Of a DNA stretch of 58,754 nt, positions 27,959-36,886 are shown piece after piece. Position numbers and translations under genes: made by a program. Under the pieces are notes generated by a model that saw only the letters and a program-made list of their open reading frames with translations, was not told where the DNA came from and did no database searches. Each line of letters starts with the position of its first letter. Positions within the stretch are counted from its first letter, which is position 1. This DNA is from Pseudomonadota bacterium (lineage in GTDB: Bacteria > Myxococcota_A > UBA796 > UBA9615): contig JAAESI010000096.1 in assembly GCA_024229515.1 (NCBI GenBank), positions 1 through 58,754 of the forward strand, given 5' to 3'.

Positions 27959-29863
27959 GTGTCCGGCACGCCCCTCCGTCGAATCGACCTGATCGTCGCC
28001 GCCGTCGCGGGGCTGGCGGTGGGCATCGCGGTGGTCCCGGGGCTCTCCTACGTACTCCCCGGACACGCCGCCGGCAGCCTCCTCCCATTCGAGGGAGGAC
28101 TGGCGGCAGGCCTGCTGATGGCGTTGGGGATTGCCGCCTCGAAGCGCCCCGCCCTGTGGGTTCCGTTCCGCCAGTTTGCGCTGGCGTGTGTCGTGGCGGC
28201 GGTGACCCTGGCGATCGTGTGGAAGGTCGACCTGGACATGTCGGGCAAGGCCCGCCCGATGACGCGCACCCACTTCAAGCACTGGATTCCAGGAATCGCG
28301 GGGGCCGGCTTCGCGCTGTGGGTGGGCACGTTCGTGGCAGAGCGATGGAGCCGCCGCCGGATCCCGGCGCTGACGGCGGTGCTGTTCGGCCTCGCGATCG
28401 CCTGCGTCAGCCTGCAGGGGGGCAAGTACCAGTACGACGCCTTCATGGGCGAACGGGTCCGCGCCTGGAACGTCTATCACTACTACGTCGGCTCCAAGTA
28501 CTTCGGCGAGCTGTCGTACTTCGACCTGTACGCCGCCACCCTGAGCGCCGACGACGACTACATCGAGCGTCGGACCAAGCGCGGCAAGCGCATCCACGAC
28601 CACTTCTCCTTGATCAAGAAGGCGCGGGATCAGCGGGACTACAAGAACAAGCCGCGGGCGGAGATCGTCGAGGGATTCGACCGGTCGGTCATCAGCGAGC
28701 AGCGGCTGCTGGAGCTGGGGAGGGACTCCCGGTTCATCGGCAAATACATGGGCTTCAGGAGCCCGGGGTGGCACCAGACGTTCAAGGACCTGGGCTACAA
28801 CCCGGCGCCCGCGTGGACGCTGGTGGGCACGCCCCTGAGCAACGTCGTGCCGGCGAAGTTCCCGCAGTTCCTCATCATCACCAACAGCGACGTCCCGCTG
28901 TACCTCGCCACGTTCTTGTTGTTGTGGTGGGCGTTCGGGTTGCGGATCGCCTCGGTGATGGCGCTGTGGCTGTGCAGCGCGCAGTTGAACGAGGCGCGGT
29001 TCACCGGCGGCTTCCTTCAATACGACTGGATGTGCACGACGCTGTCGGCGATCGCGCTGTACCACCGGGGGTGGTTCAAATCCGCCGGCGTGGTCCTGTC
29101 GTGGGCGGCGATGACCCGCGTGTTCCCGGGCTTCCTCGTGTTCGGGCTGATCCTGCAGGCCGCGATCGCGCTGGCGCGCACCCGCAAGCTCAGCGGGATC
29201 AAGCCGGCGCACATGACCTTCCTGCTCGCGTTCACGCTGTCGTGCGCCGGCATGTTCGGGGCGTCGCACCTGACCGGTCGCGGCACCCAGACGTGGCTGG
29301 AGTGGGGCGACAAGATCACCCGCCACAGCTCGCTGCACGCCGTCACCTCGAACATGCGGATCGGCGTCGGCCGGCTCGTCATCCACCAGCCGCGGGGCAA
29401 GCGGTACTGGTCGGAGGTCAGGGGCGGCAAGAGGGAGAAGCTCGCCAAGACGCACGACCGGAAGCGGAAGTACCAGGCGTTCGGGGGGCTGCTGCTGCTG
29501 TTGGCGTTGATCCGGCGCAAGGATCTCGACGCGATGATCCTGATGCTCTTCCTGCCGTTCCTGCTGGTGGTGACCAGCCGGTACTACGCGTCGGTGTGGG
29601 CCCTGCTGTTCGTGCTCGGGAGCGCCCCGCGGGGCAGTCCGGACGAGGGGAAGATCTCCGTCGCCGCGCTCGTCGCGGGTGGGGTGCTGCTGCTGGACAA
29701 CGCGACCTACTACTACTGGGATCGCACGACGACGTCGTACTTCGTCATCAACTACGTGATGTACACGCTGTTCTGCTCGCTGTGCGCGGCGTACATCGCC
29801 AGCGACCTCCGGGCGTGGTGGGTCGGCCGGCGGGCCGTGCCCGAGCCGGAGCCGGTCGCGTGA
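27959..29863 (+). CDS. GT-C-like multi-spanning membrane protein
   Basis: The predicted protein has 634 residues with about ten or more hydrophobic segments. A large extracytoplasmic loop follows the first group of helices (WNVYHYYVGSKYFGELSYFD, DDDYIERRTKRGKR), as in GT87/GT-C polyprenyl-phosphate-dependent glycosyltransferases. I see no certain catalytic motif, so the assignment rests on topology and general resemblance. GTG start 11 bases after the second permease gene, so it may be co-transcribed with the transporter. An alternative is an uncharacterised membrane protein that only shares the fold. Confidence 0.6.
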   Translation: MSGTPLRRIDLIVAAVAGLAVGIAVVPGLSYVLPGHAAGSLLPFEGGLAAGLLMALGIAASKRPALWVPFRQFALACVVAAVTLAIVWKVDLDMSGKARPMTRTHFKHWIPGIAGAGFALWVGTFVAERWSRRRIPALTAVLFGLAIACVSLQGGKYQYDAFMGERVRAWNVYHYYVGSKYFGELSYFDLYAATLSADDDYIERRTKRGKRIHDHFSLIKKARDQRDYKNKPRAEIVEGFDRSVISEQRLLELGRDSRFIGKYMGFRSPGWHQTFKDLGYNPAPAWTLVGTPLSNVVPAKFPQFLIITNSDVPLYLATFLLLWWAFGLRIASVMALWLCSAQLNEARFTGGFLQYDWMCTTLSAIALYHRGWFKSAGVVLSWAAMTRVFPGFLVFGLILQAAIALARTRKLSGIKPAHMTFLLAFTLSCAGMFGASHLTGRGTQTWLEWGDKITRHSSLHAVTSNMRIGVGRLVIHQPRGKRYWSEVRGGKREKLAKTHDRKRKYQAFGGLLLLLALIRRKDLDAMILMLFLPFLLVVTSRYYASVWALLFVLGSAPRGSPDEGKISVAALVAGGVLLLDNATYYYWDRTTTSYFVINYVMYTLFCSLCAAYIASDLRAWWVGRRAVPEPEPVA

Positions 29864-29870
29864 AGGCGCC

Positions 29871-30863
29871 CTAGTACTGAAGCAGCGCGGCGCCCCACGT
29901 GAAGCCGGCGCCGAACGTCGCCATGACGACCTTGTCGCCGGGCTTGACCCGTCCCTCTTCGAGGGCGAGGTCGAGGCTCGTGGGGATGGTCGCGGCGGTG
30001 GTGTTGGCCCACCGGTCGACGGTCACCACCAGCTTCTCGGGCGGGATCTTGAGCCGCCGGCCGCACGCTTCCACGATGCGGATGTTGGCCTGGTGGGGCA
30101 CGAACAGGGCGATGTCGTCGTTGGTGCTGCCGTTGCGCTCGAGGACCTGGGTGACGACCTCGCAGATGCGGGTCACGGCGTGCTTGAACACGGTGCGCCC
30201 TTCCTGCTTCACGTAGTGCAGGCGCTGGTCGACCGTCTCGTGCGAGGGGGGCAGCTCGGAGCCGCCCGCGGGCTGCTTGAGGTGCCGCTCGCCGTTGCCG
30301 TCGGTGCGCATGATGACGTCGACGACGCGGCCTCCCCGGGGCTCCTCGCACGCTTCGATGAGGGTGGCGCCGGCGCCGTCGCCGAACAGCACGCACGTGG
30401 TGCGGTCCCGGAAGTCCAGCAGCGCGGTCATCGTCTCGGAGCCGACCACCATGACGCGGTCGGCCATGCCCGAGCGGACCATCGCGGTCGCCTGGCCGAG
30501 GGCGTAGACGTAGCCCGAGCAGGCGGCCGCCGTGTCGTAGGCCCAGCCCGCCTCGGCGCCGAGGCCCGTCTGGATCCGCCCCGACGTCGCCGGGAAGATC
30601 AGGTCGGGGGTGACCGACGCGAGGATGATGCCGTCCAGGTCGGAGCCCTCCAGCCCCGCCTTGTCCAGCGCCTGCTGGGCGGCCTTGAGCCCCATCGAAC
30701 CGGTGGTCTCGTCGCCGGCGAAGTGGCGGGTGACCACCCCCGTCCGGCTGCGGATCCACTCCTCGTCGGTCTCGAGCCCGAGGGTCTCGTAGAAGTGCGA
30801 GTTGGGCACGACCGTGGGCGGGTGGAAGCGGCCGGTCGAAGTCAGGTAGGCGTCGCGGGGCAT
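29871..30863 (-). CDS. fabH: 3-oxoacyl-[acyl-carrier-protein] synthase III-like ketosynthase
   Basis: The predicted protein has 330 residues from the ATG at 30863 (MPRDAYLTSTGRF). A longer start at 30935 would add a basic, unrelated extension overlapping the divergent promoter. The thiolase-fold catalytic triad is intact: Cys115 in DTAAACSGY, His257 in VPHQANIR, Asn287 in WANTTAATIP. The Gly-rich FGDGAGATLI and FGAGFTWGAALL are also typical. FabH condenses acyl-CoA with malonyl-ACP to start fatty acid synthesis. With no acpP, fabD or fabG beside it, it could instead be a specialised KAS III used in secondary or hydrocarbon metabolism. Confidence 0.9.
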   Translation of the reverse strand: MPRDAYLTSTGRFHPPTVVPNSHFYETLGLETDEEWIRSRTGVVTRHFAGDETTGSMGLKAAQQALDKAGLEGSDLDGIILASVTPDLIFPATSGRIQTGLGAEAGWAYDTAAACSGYVYALGQATAMVRSGMADRVMVVGSETMTALLDFRDRTTCVLFGDGAGATLIEACEEPRGGRVVDVIMRTDGNGERHLKQPAGGSELPPSHETVDQRLHYVKQEGRTVFKHAVTRICEVVTQVLERNGSTNDDIALFVPHQANIRIVEACGRRLKIPPEKLVVTVDRWANTTAATIPTSLDLALEEGRVKPGDKVVMATFGAGFTWGAALLQY

Positions 30864-30940
30864 GGAGGGTGTCTCAGTCAGACGTTTCTTCGCGCGTGAG
30901 GGCGGACCATACCGGTGCGGGGTGACGCCGGCCATGGGCG

Positions 30941-32803
30941 ATGCGATCCTTGCTCCGCGTGACGCTCAAGTCGACCCAGATTCTGCGGCCCGTCGACGTC
31001 CCGGTCCCGGGGCAGTTGGCCTCGCATCCGGGCCTGCTCCAGCTGTTCGGCGACGACGAGGACGTACGGAAGCGCTTCGAGGCGGAGGCCAAGCGGGTGC
31101 TCCTCCCCGGCGGCCACGTGCTCTTCCGCGAAGGCGATCCCTCCGACCACCTCTACCTCGTGGTGCACGGCCGGCTGCAGGTGTCGGCCGAGCGGATCGA
31201 CGGGACCCGCCACATCGTGGGCGAGATCGGCAGCGGCGGCATCTGCGGCGAGCGCGCGCTCCTGCTCGGGGCGCCCCACTCCGCGACCGTCCGGGCGCAG
31301 CGCGACAGCGAGCTGATGGAGCTCCCCCGCGAGAGCTTCGACCGGCTCATCGGCAAGCACCCCCACGCCATGCTCCACGTCGCCCGCACGCTGGTCAGCC
31401 GGCTCAGTCCCGCCGGCGGTGAGCTGGGGGGCCGCAGCGCCGTCTCGACGGTGGCGGTGGTGCCGCTGCACGGCGGAGCGCCGCTGGGCCGGTTCGCGCG
31501 GAAGCTGTCGGACGCGCTGGGGCAGTTCGGGACCGTGTTCCACACCGACGCCGAGTCGACCGACGCGGCGGTGGGGGAGGGGTCCGCCCAGGTCGGCTTC
31601 GGCGAGGGCGAGGGCAAGCTCACCGCTTGGCTGCACGACCAGGAGATCGCGCACGACTTCGTGGTCTACGAGGCCGACCCGCGGCTCACGCGGTGGTCCC
31701 GACGCTGCATTCGGCAGGCCGATCGCGTGCTCCTGCTGGCCGAAGCCGGCGCCGACTCGTCGATGTGCGAGGTCGACGAATACCTGTCCCACCGCATCGA
31801 AACGGGGCGGGCGGCCGAGCGGGAGATGATCCTGCTGCGCGGCGCGGGCGGCTCGTACGAGGACAAGGTGTCGGCCTGGCTTGAGGGGCGGGGGCTGCTG
31901 GGCCACCACCACGTGGATCTGGCCATCGATCGGGACATCCAGCGGGTCGCGCGCACCCTCGCGGGCAAAGCCGTCGGCGTCGTGTTCAGCGGCGGCGGGG
32001 CGCGCACGATGGCCCACATCGGCGCGATCAAGGCGATCCGGGAGGCCGGCATCCCCATCGACCGGGTGGGCGGGGTCAGCGGGGGGGCCATGTTCGCCGC
32101 CCAGGTCGCCCTCGGCTGGGACACCGAGACGATGGTGGGGGTGACCAGGGAGCTGATGGTCGACGGCGGGAGCCTGCTCGACTTCTCCGTGCCGATCATC
32201 TCGGTGATCAAGGGCAAGCGTTGGCGGCGGGTGCTCCGGGAGATGTTCGGGAACCGCCGCATCGAGACGCTCCGCATCCCGTTCTTCTGCGTCTCCACGA
32301 ACCTCTCCCGCGGTGAGCTGGCGGTGCACCGAGAGGGGCTGCTGTGGCGCTGGGTGCGGGCCAGTCTGTCGATCCCCGGGCTCGGCCCGCCGCTGGTCGA
32401 GGATGGCGAGCTGTACGTCGACGGCAGCGTGCTGAACAACCTGCCCGTGGACGTGATGCGCGACCAGGCGCCGGGGCCGGTGATTGCGTTGAGCGTGGGC
32501 TCGGAGCGGGGACCGCAGATCGAGGAGGTCCAGGACCACGTGCCGAGCAAGTGGTCGGCGCTGCGGGCGCGGCTCGCGGGCGGCGACGGGACCCCGGAGG
32601 TGCCCTCGATCGTGGACATCCTCATCGGCGCCACGATGGTCAGCGGGCGGCGGACTTCCAAGGCGTTCGAGCCGATGGCGGATCTGGTGATCCACCCCGA
32701 CGCGTCGGACTACGGTCTGCTGGAGTTCTCGGCGATGAACAAGCTGGTCGACATCGGCTACGAGTACGCGGTCGAGGTGCTCAAGGACTGGTCGCTGGAG
32801 TAG
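30941..32803 (+). CDS. Cyclic-nucleotide-binding patatin-like phospholipase (NTE/RssA type)
   Basis: The predicted protein has 620 residues. Residues 40-155 form a cNMP-binding barrel (FREGDPSDHLYLVVHGRLQV, GEIGSGGICGERALLLG). Residues 165-340 correspond to the linker domain seen in bacterial neuropathy-target-esterase relatives. Residues 345-540 are the patatin hydrolase: oxyanion loop SGGGARTMAHIG, nucleophile Ser380 in GGVSGG, and catalytic Asp494 in YVDGS. The enzyme should deacylate phospholipids at the inner membrane under control of a bound nucleotide. It has no membrane anchor. Divergent from the ketosynthase gene with a 77-base shared promoter region; its 3' end overlaps the DsbA-like gene by 23 bases. 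Confidence 0.9.
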   Translation: MRSLLRVTLKSTQILRPVDVPVPGQLASHPGLLQLFGDDEDVRKRFEAEAKRVLLPGGHVLFREGDPSDHLYLVVHGRLQVSAERIDGTRHIVGEIGSGGICGERALLLGAPHSATVRAQRDSELMELPRESFDRLIGKHPHAMLHVARTLVSRLSPAGGELGGRSAVSTVAVVPLHGGAPLGRFARKLSDALGQFGTVFHTDAESTDAAVGEGSAQVGFGEGEGKLTAWLHDQEIAHDFVVYEADPRLTRWSRRCIRQADRVLLLAEAGADSSMCEVDEYLSHRIETGRAAEREMILLRGAGGSYEDKVSAWLEGRGLLGHHHVDLAIDRDIQRVARTLAGKAVGVVFSGGGARTMAHIGAIKAIREAGIPIDRVGGVSGGAMFAAQVALGWDTETMVGVTRELMVDGGSLLDFSVPIISVIKGKRWRRVLREMFGNRRIETLRIPFFCVSTNLSRGELAVHREGLLWRWVRASLSIPGLGPPLVEDGELYVDGSVLNNLPVDVMRDQAPGPVIALSVGSERGPQIEEVQDHVPSKWSALRARLAGGDGTPEVPSIVDILIGATMVSGRRTSKAFEPMADLVIHPDASDYGLLEFSAMNKLVDIGYEYAVEVLKDWSLE

Positions 32804-33479
32804 CGGCCGCGCGGGTCTCGACCTCGTAGCGTACGACCCGGTCGACCTTGTAGGTGAACGAGCCCGCCATCTTGCGGCCGTTGATGATCCAGGTCGGCGT
32901 CCCGACCAGCTCCACCGCCTTGCCCTGATCGGCCTGCGCGCGCACCTGCTCGGCCGGCCGCTCGCTCTGCTGGCACACGCGCCAGGGACCCATCTTGAGC
33001 CCCGCGCGGCGGGCCGCCTTGCCGATCGAGTCGGTGTCGAGGGTCTCCTGTGCGTACAGCGCGTCGTGGAACGCCCAGAACAGGTCCTGCTCGCCCGCGC
33101 ACTGGGCCGCGAGCGCCGCCGGGCAGGCCTGCGTATGCATCGGGCGGCTGATGTGTGGGTTGCAGTCGCTGCTGAGGGGGTAGTTCTTGTAGACGACCTG
33201 GATGAGATCGCCGTGCTCTTCGATCAGCCCGTCGGCGATCGCCGCAGCGCCCGCGCAGTAGGGACGGCACTTGAAGTCGGAGAACACGATCACCCGTACG
33301 GGGGCGTCGTCGGGGCCTTTGCGGGCGTCGTAGGGATGCACCTCGACGTCGTAGGTCGGCAGCTCCTCCAGCTCCTTCACGAACGCCGCCAGCTCCTTGT
33401 CCTCGGGCGTCGGGGGCTCGTCGGCGTGGGCCGCGACGGCGACGAGGGCGAGCACGAGAGGGACCGTGAGGTAGCGCAT
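32781..33479 (-). CDS. Periplasmic DsbA-like thioredoxin-fold protein with CxxxC
   Basis: The predicted protein has 232 residues with a signal peptide (MRYLTVPLVLALVAVAAHA). The thioredoxin fold is shown by VRVIVFSDFKCRPYC at 61-75 and the cis-Pro loop VGTPTWIING (Pro195). The active site reads C71-R-P-Y-C75, three residues between the cysteines rather than the two of CPYC-type DsbA proteins. The helical insert carries further cysteines (SSDCNPH, QACPAALAAQC). It would act as a thiol oxidase or isomerase in the periplasm, if the altered loop still works. It follows the lytic transglycosylase gene on the same strand, 23 bases apart. Confidence 0.85.
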   Translation of the reverse strand: MRYLTVPLVLALVAVAAHADEPPTPEDKELAAFVKELEELPTYDVEVHPYDARKGPDDAPVRVIVFSDFKCRPYCAGAAAIADGLIEEHGDLIQVVYKNYPLSSDCNPHISRPMHTQACPAALAAQCAGEQDLFWAFHDALYAQETLDTDSIGKAARRAGLKMGPWRVCQQSERPAEQVRAQADQGKAVELVGTPTWIINGRKMAGSFTYKVDRVVRYEVETRAAATPATSP

Positions 33480-33502
33480 GGACCCAGTCTAGAGGCCTCC
33501 GC

Positions 33503-35461
33503 TCACCCGCCGTACACGTACCGATAGACCTGCAGCGTGCCGAGCACCCGGCGCACGTACCGGCGGGTCTCGCTGTAGCTGATGGTCTCGGCCCAGCGGT
33601 CGACCTCCAGGGGCGCCGACTGCGCCTCCAACCAGCGTCGGACGGGGCTCTCGCCCGCGTTGTAGCCGGCGATGATGAGGGGCACGAGGGGGTCGGCGCC
33701 GACGGAATCGAGCGACCGGTGCAGCGCGGCCAGTTCCGCGGTGCCCAGCTCCATGTTGATGGCGGGATCGAAGAGCATGTCCTCGTTCCAGGGCTCGTCG
33801 GGGTGCATTTCGGCCCACTGTGCCGCGCCGAGCTTGGGCATCAGCTGCATCAGGCCCCGGGCCCCCGCGCCGCTGACGACGGTGGGGTTGAAGCCGGACT
33901 CGGCGCGCATGATCGCGAAGGGCAGGTTTCGAGGGAGACCGGCGGCGACGGCGGCGTCGGCGAGCTCCCTCCCTCCGGGGCGCGGCCAGCACAGCTTCAG
34001 GGCGCGCAGGTCGGCCTGCTGCGACGGCTTGCCGCAGTACTTCAGGGCGATCTTGCGCGACTCCGACCAGGCCCCTGCGCGGGCCAACAGCATTGCCACG
34101 TCCAGGCTCTGGGTCTTGCCGCTGAGCTCCTTGCGGGCGGCTCGAAGCTCGGCCTGGGCCCAACTGTCGAGGCCGGATTCCAGCAGCGCGATGGCGACGC
34201 CGATCCCTTCCGGTCCGCCTTCAGCGGTGGTGCTGCCGGCGCTGGCGTCGGCGACGGGGGCCTTCCAGGTCCGGCCCAGGGCGTCGGACGCGAACCATGC
34301 GTAGCTGCTGTCGGGGAACTCCTCGATGACCTTGGCGAAGCCCGCCGCCTCGGTGGCGGGGTCGCCCTGGATGCCCGCGGCCCGCGCCTGCCACCACGCC
34401 GCGCCGGCGGCCAGCGATGAGGTCGGGTTCTCCTGCACGAGCTTGCCGAAGAAGGCGTCGGCGCCGTCCCACCGCTCCAGCCGGATCGACGACCAGCCCA
34501 TGAACCACAGCGCCTCGTCGGCGTGCTTGCTGGTGGGGTAGCGCTGGAGGTGCTCGCTGAACAGCCCGATCCCGCGCTCCAGATCGCCGGCGTCGTAGGC
34601 CAGGTAGCCCAGCTTGTAGCTGGCCGAATCCACCGGCTGCGGCGGCTTGCCGGGCACGTCCACGTACGCCTCCACGAGGGCGCCGTAGATGACCGCCGCG
34701 TTGGCGTAGTCCCCCGTTCGCGACGCGGCGAGGGCGCGGTCGAACCGGTCCTGCGGGGTCGGCTTCTGCAAGGTGCCGAACAACTGCACCGCGCGGGGGT
34801 ACTTGCGCGCCTTGAACGCCGCCTGCGCGACCGTCCGGCGGAGGCCGTCGGTGCCGTCGTCCGGGAGCGTGTCCAGCAGGGCGAGGGCGTCGACGTGGCG
34901 CTGCCGCTTCTGCAGCGCCGTCGCCCGTTCGTGGATCAGCTCCCGGCCCCGCGCCGAGTCCGGGTCGGGCACCGGATGGCCAGCCTCGTCGAGCTTCGCC
35001 GCGGCCTCCTCGGCCCGGGCGCTGGTGGGGTTCCGCGCCCAGATCCCCTGCCACACGGGCACGGCGGCAGCAGGCTCACCCCGCCGAACGGCCCCCTCGG
35101 CCAACCACCACCGGACCTCGGCGGGGTCCGCGTCGCACGGCTCGGGTCGATGGCCGGGGGCGGCGACGGATGGCAGCAGCCCGTTCAGCAGGGTGCGCGC
35201 CTCGGCCAGCCGGCTGACCTCGATCCACGTGCGGCCCCGGAGCAGCTCGGCGCGTCGGGCGGCCGGGCCGGGCGGGAAGTTCATGGCGTTGGCGAGGATC
35301 TTGTCGGCTTCGGCGTGCCGCCCCTGGTCCAGCACGTACTCGGCCGCGATCAGCGCCTGGTAGTTCGCGGGGAGGGCGTCGTCGGCGGTGTAGTCGCCGC
35401 ACTCGGAAGCGGCCGCGGGGGCGGCGATCAGCAGGCTCAGAATCAGCAACGGGCGCAGCAT
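33503..35461 (-). CDS. Soluble-type lytic transglycosylase with TPR-like repeats
   Basis: The predicted protein has 652 residues and a signal peptide (LLILSLLIAAPAAAS). Residues 30-450 are a helical superhelix of TPR-like units (for example YLAYDAGDLERGIGLFSEHL), as in Slt70. The C-terminal SLT domain has the catalytic Glu521 in MRAESGFNP, then GARGLMQLMP, AGYNAGE and YSETRRYVRRVL. It cleaves peptidoglycan glycan strands with 1,6-anhydro ring formation in the periplasm. The gene is transcribed toward the DsbA-like gene, probably as a two-gene unit, and diverges from the deacetylase-like lipoprotein gene. Confidence 0.9.
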   Translation of the reverse strand: MLRPLLILSLLIAAPAAASECGDYTADDALPANYQALIAAEYVLDQGRHAEADKILANAMNFPPGPAARRAELLRGRTWIEVSRLAEARTLLNGLLPSVAAPGHRPEPCDADPAEVRWWLAEGAVRRGEPAAAVPVWQGIWARNPTSARAEEAAAKLDEAGHPVPDPDSARGRELIHERATALQKRQRHVDALALLDTLPDDGTDGLRRTVAQAAFKARKYPRAVQLFGTLQKPTPQDRFDRALAASRTGDYANAAVIYGALVEAYVDVPGKPPQPVDSASYKLGYLAYDAGDLERGIGLFSEHLQRYPTSKHADEALWFMGWSSIRLERWDGADAFFGKLVQENPTSSLAAGAAWWQARAAGIQGDPATEAAGFAKVIEEFPDSSYAWFASDALGRTWKAPVADASAGSTTAEGGPEGIGVAIALLESGLDSWAQAELRAARKELSGKTQSLDVAMLLARAGAWSESRKIALKYCGKPSQQADLRALKLCWPRPGGRELADAAVAAGLPRNLPFAIMRAESGFNPTVVSGAGARGLMQLMPKLGAAQWAEMHPDEPWNEDMLFDPAINMELGTAELAALHRSLDSVGADPLVPLIIAGYNAGESPVRRWLEAQSAPLEVDRWAETISYSETRRYVRRVLGTLQVYRYVYGG

Positions 35462-35542
35462 GGGTCAGGCTATCCCTCCGTCGATCCGACGTCGTGGGGA
35501 GCGCAGACATTCGCCGGGAGTTTTGTGCGACGCTCGGCCCCG

Positions 35543-36835
35543 ATGAAGCAACGCCCCGCGCCCTCGGCAAAGTCCCTCCTGGTCCTCCTGTTCGTCGCCG
35601 CCGGCTGCGTCGGCCCCGTCGTGCCCGTGGCCCCGTCGGCGGACGACCCCGCCTACACCGTCGCCCTGGACCGCGCCTGGAGCATCGTCGCCAACGACCT
35701 CACCGCCGCCGACAACCTGGTGGGCTGGTCGGTCCAGGGACCGCTGGAGGACGCCGACCTTCGGGTCTGGCTCGACGGCGAGCTCGCCTCGTCCGGGGCC
35801 GCCTCCAGCATCGACGTCAGCGGGGTCGCGCCGGGGGAGCACGAGCTGCTGTTCGCGCTCGAGGACGCTGACGTCGCCTTCGCCGGTCGGACCTTCACCC
35901 GCAGCCACCCGCTGTACGTGCTCGTGTCGGTGGACTGGGACCGGGCCGACACGGGCAACAGCGAGTTGGACTGGCAGGACGAGCTGCACGAGGCCCACCC
36001 CGCGTTGCGGCTGACCCACTTCGTCGGCCCCTACACCTTCACCGATCCCGACGTGCCCCCCGAACGCGTCGACGAGCTCGTCGCCTGGCTCGCCGCCCAG
36101 GAGTCGGACCACGGCGACGAGGTGGGGCTGCACATCCACCCCTACTGCAACTTCGTCGAGACCACCTCGGTGACGTGCCGCCACGAGCCGTCCTACGTCT
36201 ACGACGACGGCGACGAATCGGGCTACACGGTCCTGTCCTCGGCCTACACCGAGGCGGAGTACACCGAGCTCCTGCTCGCCGCGGACGCCCTCTTCGAGGC
36301 CCGTGGCTTCGCCAAGCCGACGTCGTTCCGGGCGGGCGGCTGGATCGCGGACGAAGGGGTGCTCCAGGCCCTCGCCACCGCCGGCTACGTCGCCGACACC
36401 AGCGCCAACAACTGGCGCCTCATGGAGGAGTGGGAGGACAGCGCCAACGGCCTGCTGTGGGAGTGGAGCCAGGAGCACTGGGGCCCCATCGACAGCACGT
36501 CCCAGCCGTACTACCCGTCGGTCGAGGACGCCGCGGTGCCGGGCACCCCGTCGATCCCCATCCTCGAGGTCCCCGACAACGGCATCCTCGCCGACTACGT
36601 CGAAGCCGACGAGATGATCGCGGTGCTGGACGCGAACTGGGGTGGCGGCGCCTTGTCGCAGCCCACGGCTTTCTCGATCGGGTACCACAACCGCACCCAG
36701 GGGCTCGGCTTCAACTTCCGGGACAACATCGAGGACACGCTGACCCACGTGGACGGCTTCCTGGCGCAGGACGACGCCGGCCCGCTCATCTACGCGACCC
36801 TGTCGGAGCCCCCGCGGGTCTGGCCCGCCCCCTGA
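35543..36835 (+). CDS. Lipoprotein with polysaccharide-deacetylase-like domain
   Basis: The predicted protein has 430 residues. The ATG at 35543 gives a lipoprotein signal (SLLVLLFVAAGC). After a small beta domain comes a NodB-like barrel: YVLVSVDWDRAD carries an Asp at the motif 1 position, EVGLHIHPYC supplies the His pair, and PTSFRAGGWIADE matches the RxGGW/P motif of deacetylase-like proteins. It is probably anchored in the periplasm or outer membrane and acts on a glycan. The alternative is a non-catalytic relative, since the usual motif order is only partly clear. It sits back to back with the lytic transglycosylase gene. Confidence 0.72.
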   Translation: MKQRPAPSAKSLLVLLFVAAGCVGPVVPVAPSADDPAYTVALDRAWSIVANDLTAADNLVGWSVQGPLEDADLRVWLDGELASSGAASSIDVSGVAPGEHELLFALEDADVAFAGRTFTRSHPLYVLVSVDWDRADTGNSELDWQDELHEAHPALRLTHFVGPYTFTDPDVPPERVDELVAWLAAQESDHGDEVGLHIHPYCNFVETTSVTCRHEPSYVYDDGDESGYTVLSSAYTEAEYTELLLAADALFEARGFAKPTSFRAGGWIADEGVLQALATAGYVADTSANNWRLMEEWEDSANGLLWEWSQEHWGPIDSTSQPYYPSVEDAAVPGTPSIPILEVPDNGILADYVEADEMIAVLDANWGGGALSQPTAFSIGYHNRTQGLGFNFRDNIEDTLTHVDGFLAQDDAGPLIYATLSEPPRVWPAP

Positions 36836-36886
36836 GTACCTTCGCCAGGTCGATGCGCGGGCGGCTCCCGGAGGAGCGCGGGCTGC

